From Faecalicatena orotica (lineage in GTDB: Bacteria > Bacillota > Clostridia > Lachnospirales > Lachnospiraceae), in contig NZ_QGDL01000005.1 of NCBI RefSeq assembly GCF_003149245.1, positions 1-64,000 on the forward strand: a stretch of 64,000 bases of DNA, written 5' to 3'. The position numbers and the translations under genes were made by a program. The notes under the pieces are model-generated. The model was not told where the DNA came from, made no database searches, and worked only from the letters and a program-made list of their open reading frames with translations. This document shows, in pieces, positions 52,263-60,789 of the stretch (positions within the stretch are counted from its first letter, which is position 1; each line of letters begins with the position of its first letter).

Positions 52263-52760
52263 TTGTATAAGGAAACTGTTGTCCCCACACGGCCAAAACA
52301 TCGTAACGGAGAAAAAGTGTCAAATTCGTTTGCATCACATATTGAAAAAGAGTGTCTTATAAATAGTGGATTTAACCGTCTTAAAAGAAGGACCGATTCG
52401 TTTTTCCAGATGATTGAGGAGAACAGTCTGGAAGGATTTACGGAGGTAGGAATAGTTGAAATAGTTAACTGTATGCCAGAATCCGCCTTCAGAGAGGAGA
52501 CAATGGATATAATGAGGGTTCCATTCGAGAGGGCGGCCGAAAGTATGGAGGACACAGAGAAAGCCGGGAACAAAGTTTTGGATTTGTTGAGGGAAAGAAA
52601 AAGATTCTTAATGACCTCGGAAACGGCCTCGAAGAGGCAGTTAAGCAAGTCCCTGTCGTCAAGGAAAAAATGACGGAGGACTCATCAATGGTAAAAACAA
52701 GATGCCTGTCGTCAGAATACTTGGCACCGCCAAAAAAGGGGGCGCCGCAGTTGAGATGTC
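52263..52760 (+). pseudogene. Unidentified frameshifted gene remnant
   Basis: Two adjacent frames appear to belong together: one gives 'FASHIEKECLINSGFNRLKRRTDSFFQMIEENSLEGF...DLLRERK' (to about 52600), the other continues 'KILNDLGNGLEEAVKQVPVVKEKMTEDSSMVKTRC'. No start with a ribosome site is visible. I do not recognise the protein. It is probably a fragment of a mobile-element gene brought in with the exporter copy that follows. Confidence 0.4.
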
Positions 52761-52767
52761 GGAGGCA

Positions 52768-53418
52768 TAACGGGCTGACATTTTCCCTTTACAGAAAAGC
52801 GTATTGGAAAATGGACAATCTGAATATCGGTTATTATGATGAAAAAGGAAGTGCGGAGATTGCAAACACGATCAGCAGTGATATCAGCAATATGGCTTCT
52901 GCGGCAGACCAGATTACGACATTTTCCATCTCTTCAATTCTGCAGATTGTGGGAGGAATCGTGGGATTATCGATACTGGACTGGAAACTAGCATTGATGA
53001 TTACACTGCTGATCCCCGTAAAATTTCTAGTGGTACTCTATTTTTCCAGAAAAAGAATCCAGATTTTGAAAAATTGCAGGGAAGGATGATGGATTCTTAC
53101 AGGGAAAACATGATGCTGGATTTGATTCTGGGTTTTTATCACCCGGAGAAAGGCGAGATAAAATTCTACGGGATTCCGACCGAGAATCTGGAACCTAAAA
53201 TAATCAGGAACAGGATTGCAGTAGTAAGCCAGAAGCCATACCTTTTTTAGGGAACAATAGAGGAAAACGTGAATATCGGTGGGGCAGCATCTCACGAAGA
53301 TGTGGTTGATGCATGTATCAAAAGCGGTGCAATCACATTCATTGAAAAGCTGGAAGGCGTGGAGAAGGTGTATAGACTTGCGGGAGGGCAGCTGGAACTG
53401 ATGGAAGGGCAGGTTTGA
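52768..53418 (+). pseudogene. Decayed copy of the ABC exporter (45196 gene)
   Basis: Near-identical in segments to 45471-46887 ('NGLTFSLYRKAYWKMDNLNIGYYDEKGSAEIANTISSDIS'). The 5' end, including the start, is absent. Three internal deletions join sequences at short shared words (AAAGAAT near 53050; TGGAT near 53120; CTGGA near 53350), and CAG has become TAG at 53248-53250. The Walker A region is deleted. The last codons (ELMEGQV, stop) still align with the intact gene. Clearly non-functional. Confidence 0.93.
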
Positions 53419-53449
53419 ATGAATTGTTTGCCAGCTGCACATCTTCTGA

Positions 53450-54649
53450 CTAATTTGGATTCCTTTTAAGCTTAGATATAAATATACATAGAAACAGCAT
53501 AGTTACTCCAGCTATTATCCAAGTAATACCAATTGAAAATACATCACCTAAAATTCCCATTAAAACGAGGGATATCCACCCTCCAACCCTTTCTGCCATT
53601 GAGTTCACAGATAGCATTGTTGCCCTATTATCCGAGTCAATATATTTATTTATCAGAGCTTTTTGAATAGGGTCAAGCACTCCAAGCAATATTTCCATCC
53701 CTATAATCACCGCAAATCCCACTAAAAGATTACTATTGATAGCTGCAATTATAAATATTGAGCCAAATAATATACATATTACAAACAATGCCTGTATTCT
53801 ATTATATTTTTTGTGCAGATGTTCCCATAACGCATTTCCGGCGGTCATACTAATTTTAATGAATATCCACATCCATGCCAAAACACCTAACTCTCCTCCT
53901 CCTAATTGGAGAATATAAGGTGACCAGTATGTAAATAATGGTGAGATTACAAATGCTACGCCCATATTTAAAAGTAGAATCGTTTTAATCGAGTCTCCCT
54001 TTCGAATCGTATCATATATTGTAATAAAACTCCCCTTTAGCTCTGATCTGACATTTATTTTGAAATTACAAGTATGAATTTTACTTTGATTCAACTGTTT
54101 GTTTCTTACCCATCGTAAAACCAATAGTGTATAAATTATAGCAGTTATCAAAGGGATAATCCAAATATACCTTAAGCCAGCTTTTGCAATAAAAGTTCCT
54201 ATAACCCCTCCTAATATCATAACAAAATTTCGAATTTTAGCACTTTTAGAAAAAACTGCATCCAATTCGTTATCATCCAAATCTGCCGTATTAACTACCC
54301 AGGCTTCTAAGGCGCCCGATTGCATAGCATAGCTAATCCCCCAGAAAATCTGCCCCAATATTAGTATTGAAATATTACCAGCATACAAAAAAAGTGCCAT
54401 TGAAGACGATAATGCTATACCTGATATAATTAATGCACTTTTATTTCCTCTGTTATCACTGAGTGAGCCACTTGGTATTTCAAATATAAATACAAATACA
54501 TTAAATACGCTTGTAATAATATTTGTAACAAATTTACTATAACCCAAATCATAAAAGTATAAAATATAAGTTGCCCCAATGATTCCAGAATGTAAGTAAA
54601 ATAATGTTTCGAGAATAATATATCTATCGCATACTCTTTTCTTGCTCAT
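53450..54649 (-). CDS. MFS transporter
   Basis: 399 residues with about 12 hydrophobic helices and the MFS motif A-like loop 'FEIPSGSLSDNRGNKSALI' between helices 2 and 3. GGGGGAATTATCTGT precedes the ATG. Very AT-rich, unlike the following genes. It ends the accessory island and runs toward the decayed exporter. A drug or peptide efflux/immunity role is possible, but the substrate is unknown. Confidence 0.85.
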   Translation of the reverse strand: MSKKRVCDRYIILETLFYLHSGIIGATYILYFYDLGYSKFVTNIITSVFNVFVFIFEIPSGSLSDNRGNKSALIISGIALSSSMALFLYAGNISILILGQIFWGISYAMQSGALEAWVVNTADLDDNELDAVFSKSAKIRNFVMILGGVIGTFIAKAGLRYIWIIPLITAIIYTLLVLRWVRNKQLNQSKIHTCNFKINVRSELKGSFITIYDTIRKGDSIKTILLLNMGVAFVISPLFTYWSPYILQLGGGELGVLAWMWIFIKISMTAGNALWEHLHKKYNRIQALFVICILFGSIFIIAAINSNLLVGFAVIIGMEILLGVLDPIQKALINKYIDSDNRATMLSVNSMAERVGGWISLVLMGILGDVFSIGITWIIAGVTMLFLCIFISKLKRNPN

Positions 54650-54788
54650 ACAGATAATTCCCCCTTCTCTGAGCCATTATTTTTCCATCTGGCAATGCCC
54701 GTGTAATAACCTGATTATAAAATAAGCCTGCATAGAGTACAACCCCTGCCGATTATAATAGTTATAAGAAGCAAAAATCAGAGTGCAT

Positions 54789-55622
54789 ATGTCAGAATTC
54801 AGGAGAGACGGCGGGCACAGGATGCAGCTGGTCAGACTCGCTCTTTATATAAGTATTGCGGTGCTCAGTATTTTTTACACGAAGGCGGTTCATATGGATA
54901 AACATGCACAATCACGGATTGCGGCGGCAGGAAACGGCGGGGAGGAAGAAAATGATCAATCTGGTGCAGGAGGCAGTTATATGGACGGTGGGAAAAAGGG
55001 TGCTTCTTCCGGGACGGGGGAGACAGACAGGATAATAACGGTTCCTTTTATGAATCAGGACGACTACCCGACAGGATGTGAGAGCGTGACTTCGGTGATG
55101 GCTCTGTCGTATGCAGGGGTTGACATTACTGTGGATGAATTTATAGACCAGTATCTGAGGATTGGGAAATATTACTGGAAGGACGGGCAATATTACGGGA
55201 ACAGTCCTTATTATTATTTTATCGGTGATCCGAGGGGAAATGGTTTTGGCTGCTTTGCCCCGGTGATACATGATGCGCTTGTGGAGGCGGCGGGAGGAGA
55301 ACGGGTGAAGGACCTGACAGGGATGACACTGCAGAATATATGCAAAGAATATATCGGCAATGGAATCCCTGTGATCCTCTGGGCCACGATTGGTATGCAG
55401 CCGAGCTATGAAGGACGCAGCTGGACCATTCTGGAGACCGGAAAAGAGTATATCTGGCCGGCAGAAGAACACTGTCTCCTGCTTGTCGGTGTGGATCGTG
55501 AGTACTATTATTTTAATGACCCACTGGAAAAGTCCGGGGGGACCAGATATGAGAAAGCGTTAGTAGAAGAGCGTTACCGGGAGATGGGCAGCCAGGCGCT
55601 GGCTGTGCTGCCCGGGAGTTAA
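54789..55622 (+). CDS. Membrane-anchored C39-like peptidase family protein
   Basis: 277 residues from the ATG at 54789 (GTG at 54783 and ATG at 54822 are alternatives; no strong site is visible). A signal-anchor helix (about 14-33) and a Gly/Ser-rich linker are followed by a peptidase_C39_2 domain: 'VPFMNQDDYPTGCESVTSVMALSYAGVDITVDEFI' with the catalytic Cys, and 'EEHCLLLVGVDREYYYFNDP' with the His and Asp region. Such proteins occur at the surface of Clostridia and are not the processing domain of LanT. GC content is like the flanks, so it is not part of the AT-rich island. It ends overlapping the convergent epimerase gene by four bases. Confidence 0.85.
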   Translation: MSEFRRDGGHRMQLVRLALYISIAVLSIFYTKAVHMDKHAQSRIAAAGNGGEEENDQSGAGGSYMDGGKKGASSGTGETDRIITVPFMNQDDYPTGCESVTSVMALSYAGVDITVDEFIDQYLRIGKYYWKDGQYYGNSPYYYFIGDPRGNGFGCFAPVIHDALVEAAGGERVKDLTGMTLQNICKEYIGNGIPVILWATIGMQPSYEGRSWTILETGKEYIWPAEEHCLLLVGVDREYYYFNDPLEKSGGTRYEKALVEERYREMGSQALAVLPGS

Positions 55623-56650
55623 CGCTTCTCTTTCTTCATCTGCCTGATCATGTCGGCTATGGTCTGGTGCAGGGGGCGGGGATGATATCCCAGCTCCCTG
55701 CTTGCTTTTTCGTGTGAAAAGTTCCCGTTGGATGTCAGTGTATACATGGCATATGGTGTGAAAACAGGCGTTTTTTTCCAGCATTTGTAGTGCAGTTGTG
55801 CAAAAGGCGCCGCACATTTGGCGATCCATGCGGGGAGGAAGATCCGTGGCCTTTTCTGTCCGGTAGCTGCTGAGAGTTCCCCGAAGAGTTCTTTAAGCGT
55901 GACAAACCGGTTGCAGAGGATGTAGCACTCTCCAGATCTTCCTTTTTGGGAGGCCTTGATTACTCCGGATGCGACATCGCGCACGTCGACAAAATCATAT
56001 CCGCCGCGTACGGCTACAGGCATCCCCTTCTGTGTATAATGGGCGATCATGTGAAGCATGCTGCCGGAAGGGTGTCTGGCAGGTCCGATGATGCCGGACG
56101 GATGTACCACCACGGCATCGAGTCCGCGTTTGGTACTGTCTAAAACGTATTGGGTTGCTTCTGCTTTTGTCTTGGCATAGTAGCCCGTTACGTCGTCAGG
56201 GGAGAAAGTCCTGATCTCGGATATAATTGTCTGGTCCGGTGTTTCGGGGATAGCGTGGACACTGCTGACATAGACCAGACGCTTTACATGGTGGCGGATA
56301 CAGGCGTCTACGACATTCTTCGTTCCGCCTACATTTACGGAATACACGGCAGGGGTCGGGCCGCCGTAGATGGAAATGAGGCCTGCACAGTGGATCAGCA
56401 CGACACCGGGCTTCCCGGTGGAGGCTTCATGCAGATTTTCTGATGCCGCAGTAAACAGCATTTCCATTGTTTCCGGATCACGGACATCCCCTGCGATATA
56501 GGAAAGTCCTGGGGGAGGGTCCGGCACATCCTGCAATTCATCCGGCAGGATGAGGCCCAGGACAGGATATCCCTGTTTCAAAAGTCCGGCTGCTATATGG
56601 CTGCCGAGGTGTCCGGCAGCTCCGGTTACGATATATTGTGTGTGTTTCAT
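55619..56650 (-). CDS. NAD-dependent epimerase/dehydratase (extended SDR)
   Basis: 343 residues. Rossmann motif TGAAGHLGSH near residue 9, 'GDVRDPETMEML', 'VNVGGTKNVVDAC', catalytic Ser ('VYVSSVHAIPE') and YxxxK ('YYAKTKAEA'). A longer C-terminal substrate domain. Resembles dihydroflavonol reductase-like or sugar epimerase members; the substrate cannot be inferred. GGAGGCGCTGATC lies before the ATG. It is divergent from the TetR-type regulator 170 bases away, which may control it. Confidence 0.88.
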   Translation of the reverse strand: MKHTQYIVTGAAGHLGSHIAAGLLKQGYPVLGLILPDELQDVPDPPPGLSYIAGDVRDPETMEMLFTAASENLHEASTGKPGVVLIHCAGLISIYGGPTPAVYSVNVGGTKNVVDACIRHHVKRLVYVSSVHAIPETPDQTIISEIRTFSPDDVTGYYAKTKAEATQYVLDSTKRGLDAVVVHPSGIIGPARHPSGSMLHMIAHYTQKGMPVAVRGGYDFVDVRDVASGVIKASQKGRSGECYILCNRFVTLKELFGELSAATGQKRPRIFLPAWIAKCAAPFAQLHYKCWKKTPVFTPYAMYTLTSNGNFSHEKASRELGYHPRPLHQTIADMIRQMKKEKR

Positions 56651-56830
56651 GATCAGCGCCTCCTTGGTTCTGAATAAATGGAGTTTTGTTTACAGATGTT
56701 TACAGATATACAACACGGCGTTGCTTTCTGTTCTTACTTAAAATATAATAAAGGCAGGGGAAGTTGACAACCATCAGATTTTTGTGAAACGTAAGTTAGA
56801 CAACAGATTAGAAAGAAGTGTTGATTGTTT

Positions 56831-57400
56831 ATGAAAAATTCAGATTTGGACAGGCGTGTCAGGTACACGAGGAATATGATACGGCACAGTTTTCTTAAGC
56901 TTCTGTCGGAAAAACCGCTGGGGAAGATTACTGTGAAAGAGATCTGTGGGATGGCAGATATTAACCGGGCGACTTTCTATGCCCATTATGAGGATGTATA
57001 TGATCTGCTGGACAAGATCGAGGAGGAGTTTTACCGGGATGTGCAGGATTCTGCCAGCAATATGGTGCAGGAGGACTATACGGGAATACTGCCTATAGAG
57101 ATTCTTAAGAAGATCAGGGAAAATGAAGAACTCTGCAGGGCGATGTTCGGAAAATACGGGGATAAGGAGTTCTTACGGAAGCTGATGTATTTTGCGGAGG
57201 AGGATTCATTGGGGGACTGGAAAAAGCTGTATCCGGATATAGGGGAGGAGAAACTGGAATGGCTGTATGGATTTATCGTCAACGGCTGTGCAGGCACCAT
57301 ACAGAAGTGGGCAGAGAGCGGATTTCAGGCAGAGCCTGAGGATATGGCCCGGTTTATGGCACAGATGTTCCGGTCATGCGTAAAGGGGATGGAAACATAG
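56831..57400 (+). CDS. TetR/AcrR family transcriptional regulator
   Basis: 189 residues from the ATG at 56831 (TTG at 56825 is an alternative). HTH: 'VRYTRNMIRHSFLKLLSEKPLGKITVKEICGMADINRATFYAHYEDVYDLL', the TetR N-terminal domain; ligand-binding C-terminus ends 'FMAQMFRSCVKGME'. Similar to clostridial TetR proteins that control neighbouring dehydrogenases. It is divergent from the epimerase gene, an arrangement that suggests it represses that gene; the intergenic region at 56651-56830 carries no clear palindrome that I could find. Confidence 0.88.
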   Translation: MKNSDLDRRVRYTRNMIRHSFLKLLSEKPLGKITVKEICGMADINRATFYAHYEDVYDLLDKIEEEFYRDVQDSASNMVQEDYTGILPIEILKKIRENEELCRAMFGKYGDKEFLRKLMYFAEEDSLGDWKKLYPDIGEEKLEWLYGFIVNGCAGTIQKWAESGFQAEPEDMARFMAQMFRSCVKGMET

Positions 57401-57425
57401 GCTGTGCCATGAGCGGGGCAAGGTG

Positions 57426-58292
57426 TCATTGACTGGAATCCTGCCGGATTACCTGGTTCTGGTTTCTCCAGCTTCGCGGAGAGAGCCCGTATACATTTTT
57501 GAAAGCCCTTGAGAAATGCAGCTGATTTGCGTAGCCAACCGCATTGCTGATATCACCGATAGAAAGTGTGGTGAGCTTCAGCAGTTCAGCTGCTTTTGCC
57601 ATGCGGTAGTTCAGCAGGAATTCCTGAGGGGATTTTCCTACTGTATCTTTGAAGATCTTTCCGAAATAGCTCCTGTTCAGGCCGCATGTTGTAGCAATAT
57701 CCTCGACGGAGATGTCATTCTGGAAGTTCTGCTCGATAAAAGCGAGTGCTTCGCGTATATAAAAGTCACGCAGCCGCCCGCCCTGGTTGAGGTGCATGGA
57801 GGCGGCCGAGCGGGTCAGAAAGTCCAGAAACAGAAATAAGTGCCCGATCAGATGAAACGGAGCCGCGTCTCCGTGCTGGGCAATGTATAGCATTTCGTTC
57901 ATCATATCCTGACGCAGGTCCTTTGAATGCGCGTGGTAGACAGGATTATCACGGCCAAGTCCTGCGATTTCTATGGCTTCCTTCACACGGAGCCCGTCAA
58001 ATTCAAGCCAGACATATTCCCAGGGATATTCTGCATCGGAAATATAGGTGTTGATCTGCTGCGGAAAGATCATGAACCCCTGACCGCTTTTTACCTGATA
58101 AGTCTGTGTCATACCTTTCGCATCATCTGCCATCAGTGTACCGGTTCCCGAGATGACATAGTGGAACAGAAAATGGTTGCGGGCAGCCGGTCCGTAAGAA
58201 TGTGCCGGGGCGCAGTGTTCCCAGCCGAACTGGTAGAGGCTTAAGTCTATGAAATTTTCATTCGGAAATACAGAAAATAAAATATCACTCAT
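57426..58292 (-). CDS. AraC-family regulator of alpha-galactoside operon (MsmR/RafR-like)
   Basis: 288 residues from the ATG at 58292 (AAAGGAGCCAGGTATC upstream; the longer frame to 58358 is unsupported). N-terminal cupin AraC_binding domain ('HFLFHYVISGTGTLMADD'), C-terminal double HTH ('RLRDFYIREALAFIEQNFQNDISVEDIATTCGLNRSYFGKIFKDTVGKSPQEFLLNYRMAKAAELL'). It is divergent from the operon starting at 58615, with probable AraC half-sites at 58374-58425. Such regulators activate raffinose/melibiose or multiple-sugar operons in response to the sugar. Confidence 0.92.
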   Translation of the reverse strand: MSDILFSVFPNENFIDLSLYQFGWEHCAPAHSYGPAARNHFLFHYVISGTGTLMADDAKGMTQTYQVKSGQGFMIFPQQINTYISDAEYPWEYVWLEFDGLRVKEAIEIAGLGRDNPVYHAHSKDLRQDMMNEMLYIAQHGDAAPFHLIGHLFLFLDFLTRSAASMHLNQGGRLRDFYIREALAFIEQNFQNDISVEDIATTCGLNRSYFGKIFKDTVGKSPQEFLLNYRMAKAAELLKLTTLSIGDISNAVGYANQLHFSRAFKNVYGLSPRSWRNQNQVIRQDSSQ

Positions 58293-58373
58293 GATACCTG
58301 GCTCCTTTCGGGATGGGATGTTTTTTTCATTATATACCATAATGCAAGGTGACTTCAAATTATTTTCCTAAAT

Positions 58374-58438
58374 ATTGCATAAAGGTATAAAAACGCAAAT
58401 ATATGGATATTTATAGACGCATAATGAGATGTTATAAT
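58374..58438 (+). promoter_or_regulatory. Raffinose operon promoter with AraC-type direct repeats
   Basis: ATTGCATAAAGGTATAAA (58374-58391) is near-identical to the fructokinase upstream sequence. TATAAAAACGCAAAT (58386-58400) and TTATAGACGCATAAT (58411-58425) form a direct repeat with a 24-bp step, and TATAAT (58433-58438) is the -10, with no -35. This is the layout of an activator-dependent AraC promoter. Confidence 0.65.
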
Positions 58439-58528
58439 ATAGTTAATCCAAAAAAAGGATGGTTTGAAGGGTGCCGGCAGTATTTAAACCATGCAAAAAG
58501 ATATGAAAGGGAAGAGAAAAAGGAGAAC

Positions 58529-58618
58529 ATGAAAACAGTTGTACTGAGGAAAAGGTCGGTATGTCAGGAACTGGAAACACATAAGTGGGTTATCTTTGAA
58601 AGGAGTAGTGGCAGATGA
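58529..58618 (+). CDS. 29-codon leader ORF translationally coupled to binding-protein gene
   Basis: An ATG with a strong GAAAAAGGAGAAC site opens 29 codons (KTVVLRKRSVCQELETHKWV...SSGR) whose TGA overlaps the ATG of the next gene (ATGA, 58615-58618). It may be a leader peptide that couples or tunes translation of the operon. Not similar to any known protein; the coding potential is unproven. Confidence 0.4.
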   Translation: MKTVVLRKRSVCQELETHKWVIFERSSGR

Positions 58619-59907
58619 AAAGAAGAAGTGTAAGACGATTAAGCCTGCTCACGGCGGGTACCATGCTGGCGGCCCTTGCCCTTACCGGATGCCAGTCCGG
58701 TGAGAAAAACAGCGGAAAAGTAGAAATTGAACTGGTACAGTACAAACCGGAAGCCGTAGAGGTTTTTAAGGAGCTTGAGGAAGAATTCAATGCATCACAT
58801 GATGATATCCATCTGACGATTGATTCGCCAAATGAAGCAATGACAATTCTGAAGACCAGATTCGTAAGGGAAGACATTCCGGATATTATCGGCATCGGAG
58901 GGGATATTAATTATTCCTATTTTCTGGATTCCGATATGCTGGCAGATATCTCGGATTATGAAGGGCTAAGCGATATCAAGCCTGCTTATCAGGACATTCT
59001 GAAAGCCCTCGAGTTTGTACCGGAGGAAGGTGTTTACGGAGTCCCTTATGTGGCAAATGCCGCCGGAGTGCTTTATAACAGGGAGATGTTTGAGGAACAC
59101 GGATGGGAGATCCCGGAAAACTGGGAAGAATTCACGGCCCTGTGTGAAGAGATAGAAGCAGCCGGAATCCGCCCGCTTTCCTTTGGTTTTAAGGACACAT
59201 GGACTTGCCTGGCACCGTGGAATGCATTGGCAGTGGATCTGGCTCCGGCAGATGTGTGCAGTCAGGTCAACAAAGGGGAAACAAAATTTAAGGATGAGTA
59301 CCGGGAGGTTTCGGAGAAAATGCTGGAACTTCTGGATTACGGTCCTGAGGACCCGTTCGCATATGGATATAACGATGCATGTACCGCATTTGCAAATGGA
59401 GAGTCTGCGATGTACACGATCGGGAGTTATGCAGTGCCGCAGATTAAATCAGTGAACCCGGATATGTATATTGATTCCTTCGTGATGCCGGGGAGCAGCG
59501 AGGCAGACGAGAATGTGCTGAACTCAGGTGTGGATTTGCAATTCTGTGTGATGGAAGACAGTGAAAATAAAGAAGCGGCGTATGAGGTTCTTGACTTTCT
59601 TTTGAAGGATGAAAATGTGCAGAAATATCTCGACGAGCAGAATGCGGTTCCGTGTAAAGAGGGCGATTTCGATCTGGCTCCGATGCTGGACGGGGTAAAG
59701 TCCTTCATAGAGGAAGGCAGGATGACGGACTACCAGGATCACTATTACCCGAGTGAAATGGCGGTCGATGCACAGATACAAACGTTCCTGCTCAAACAGG
59801 ATACAGATGCGTTCCTGAAGAAGTTTGATACGGACTGGCTGAGATATAACAGGGATATCATCCGTAAGGTAGAAGATTATGAAGCAAACAAGGGTTCTTC
59901 AAAATAG
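58615..59907 (+). CDS. Sugar ABC transporter substrate-binding lipoprotein (RafE/MsmE-like)
   Basis: 430 residues. Signal peptide 'RRLSLLTAGTMLAALALTGC' with a lipobox, followed by a SBP_bac_1 family protein: 'IELVQYKPEAVEVFKELEEEFNASHDDIHLTI', 'GVYGVPYVANAAGVLYNREMFEEHGWEIPENWEEFTALCEEI'. It heads an operon with two permeases and a GH36 alpha-galactosidase, so it probably captures raffinose, melibiose or stachyose. GAAAGGAGTAGTGGCAG is the ribosome site. The operon has no ATPase; a shared MsmK-type ATPase encoded elsewhere is usual for such systems. Confidence 0.93.
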   Translation: MKRRSVRRLSLLTAGTMLAALALTGCQSGEKNSGKVEIELVQYKPEAVEVFKELEEEFNASHDDIHLTIDSPNEAMTILKTRFVREDIPDIIGIGGDINYSYFLDSDMLADISDYEGLSDIKPAYQDILKALEFVPEEGVYGVPYVANAAGVLYNREMFEEHGWEIPENWEEFTALCEEIEAAGIRPLSFGFKDTWTCLAPWNALAVDLAPADVCSQVNKGETKFKDEYREVSEKMLELLDYGPEDPFAYGYNDACTAFANGESAMYTIGSYAVPQIKSVNPDMYIDSFVMPGSSEADENVLNSGVDLQFCVMEDSENKEAAYEVLDFLLKDENVQKYLDEQNAVPCKEGDFDLAPMLDGVKSFIEEGRMTDYQDHYYPSEMAVDAQIQTFLLKQDTDAFLKKFDTDWLRYNRDIIRKVEDYEANKGSSK

Positions 59908-59922
59908 GGAGGAGAGGGAACT

Positions 59923-60789
59923 ATGAGGAAAATGAATAACAGGAAGCTGACATTTCTGCTGATTACAATACCCATCCTGGCACTGTTTTTCTGTTTTAAC
60001 ACACTGCCTTTGATAAAGGGTGTTATTTACAGTTTTACAAATTATAAAGGTTATGGCGCCTATGACTGGGTAGGGATTCGAAACTATGTCGATCTGTTCC
60101 AGGACGTGAGGGTCGGTAAATCATACCTGTTCACGTTTAAGCTGGCGATTGTAACGACTATCGTGGTCAATATTATCAGTCTTCTGCTGGCACTTGGACT
60201 AAACAGCAAGATCAAGGGAAAGAGTGCACTGCGCGGTCTGTATTTTATACCGAAGATTTTAGGGGCACTGGTTGTAGGTTACATTTTCAATTACTTTTTT
60301 ACATATATCCTTCCTGTCATAGCAAAGGCTCTTACGGGAAACGGGGCAAGCATGCTGTCAAGCACGAAATGGGCATGGGTTGCAATTATGATTGTCTGTG
60401 CATGGCAGGCGATTGCGATGAACACGATTATTTATATTTCGGGTCTGCAGACGGTGCCGGAGGATGTGTACGAGGCGGGCGCGATTGACGGGGCAACAGG
60501 TTTTCAGAAGTTCAAAAGCCTGACATTCCCCCTGATTCTTCCATTTTTTACGATTAACATGGTCCTCTGTATGAAAGATTTCCTGATGGTATTTGACCAG
60601 ATCATGTCATTGACAAAAGGCGGGCCTGCACAGAGTACAGAATCTATCTCCTACCTGATTTACAACAACGGTATGAGCGGCGGGCAGTTTGGATTCCAGA
60701 GTGCGAATGCAGTAATTTTCTTTATTGTGATCGTATTTATTTCCGTATTCCAGATGAATTTCTTAGGAAAGAAGGAGGAGCAGTTATGA
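59923..60789 (+). CDS. Sugar ABC permease 1 (MalF/RafF-like)
   Basis: 288 residues with six helices and the binding-protein-dependent permease EAA loop 'EDVYEAGAIDGATGFQKFKSLTFPLILP' near residue 185, typical of CUT1 sugar permeases. GGGAGGAGAGGGAACT precedes the ATG. It overlaps the second permease by four bases. Works with the binding protein before it. Confidence 0.93.
   Translation: MRKMNNRKLTFLLITIPILALFFCFNTLPLIKGVIYSFTNYKGYGAYDWVGIRNYVDLFQDVRVGKSYLFTFKLAIVTTIVVNIISLLLALGLNSKIKGKSALRGLYFIPKILGALVVGYIFNYFFTYILPVIAKALTGNGASMLSSTKWAWVAIMIVCAWQAIAMNTIIYISGLQTVPEDVYEAGAIDGATGFQKFKSLTFPLILPFFTINMVLCMKDFLMVFDQIMSLTKGGPAQSTESISYLIYNNGMSGGQFGFQSANAVIFFIVIVFISVFQMNFLGKKEEQL

Noticed and set aside
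58403-58528. N-terminal extension (71-codon frame from 58403) of the leader ORF
   Set aside because: Its ATG overlaps the promoter -35/-10 zone, so it would not be on the message; only the 58529 start is credible.
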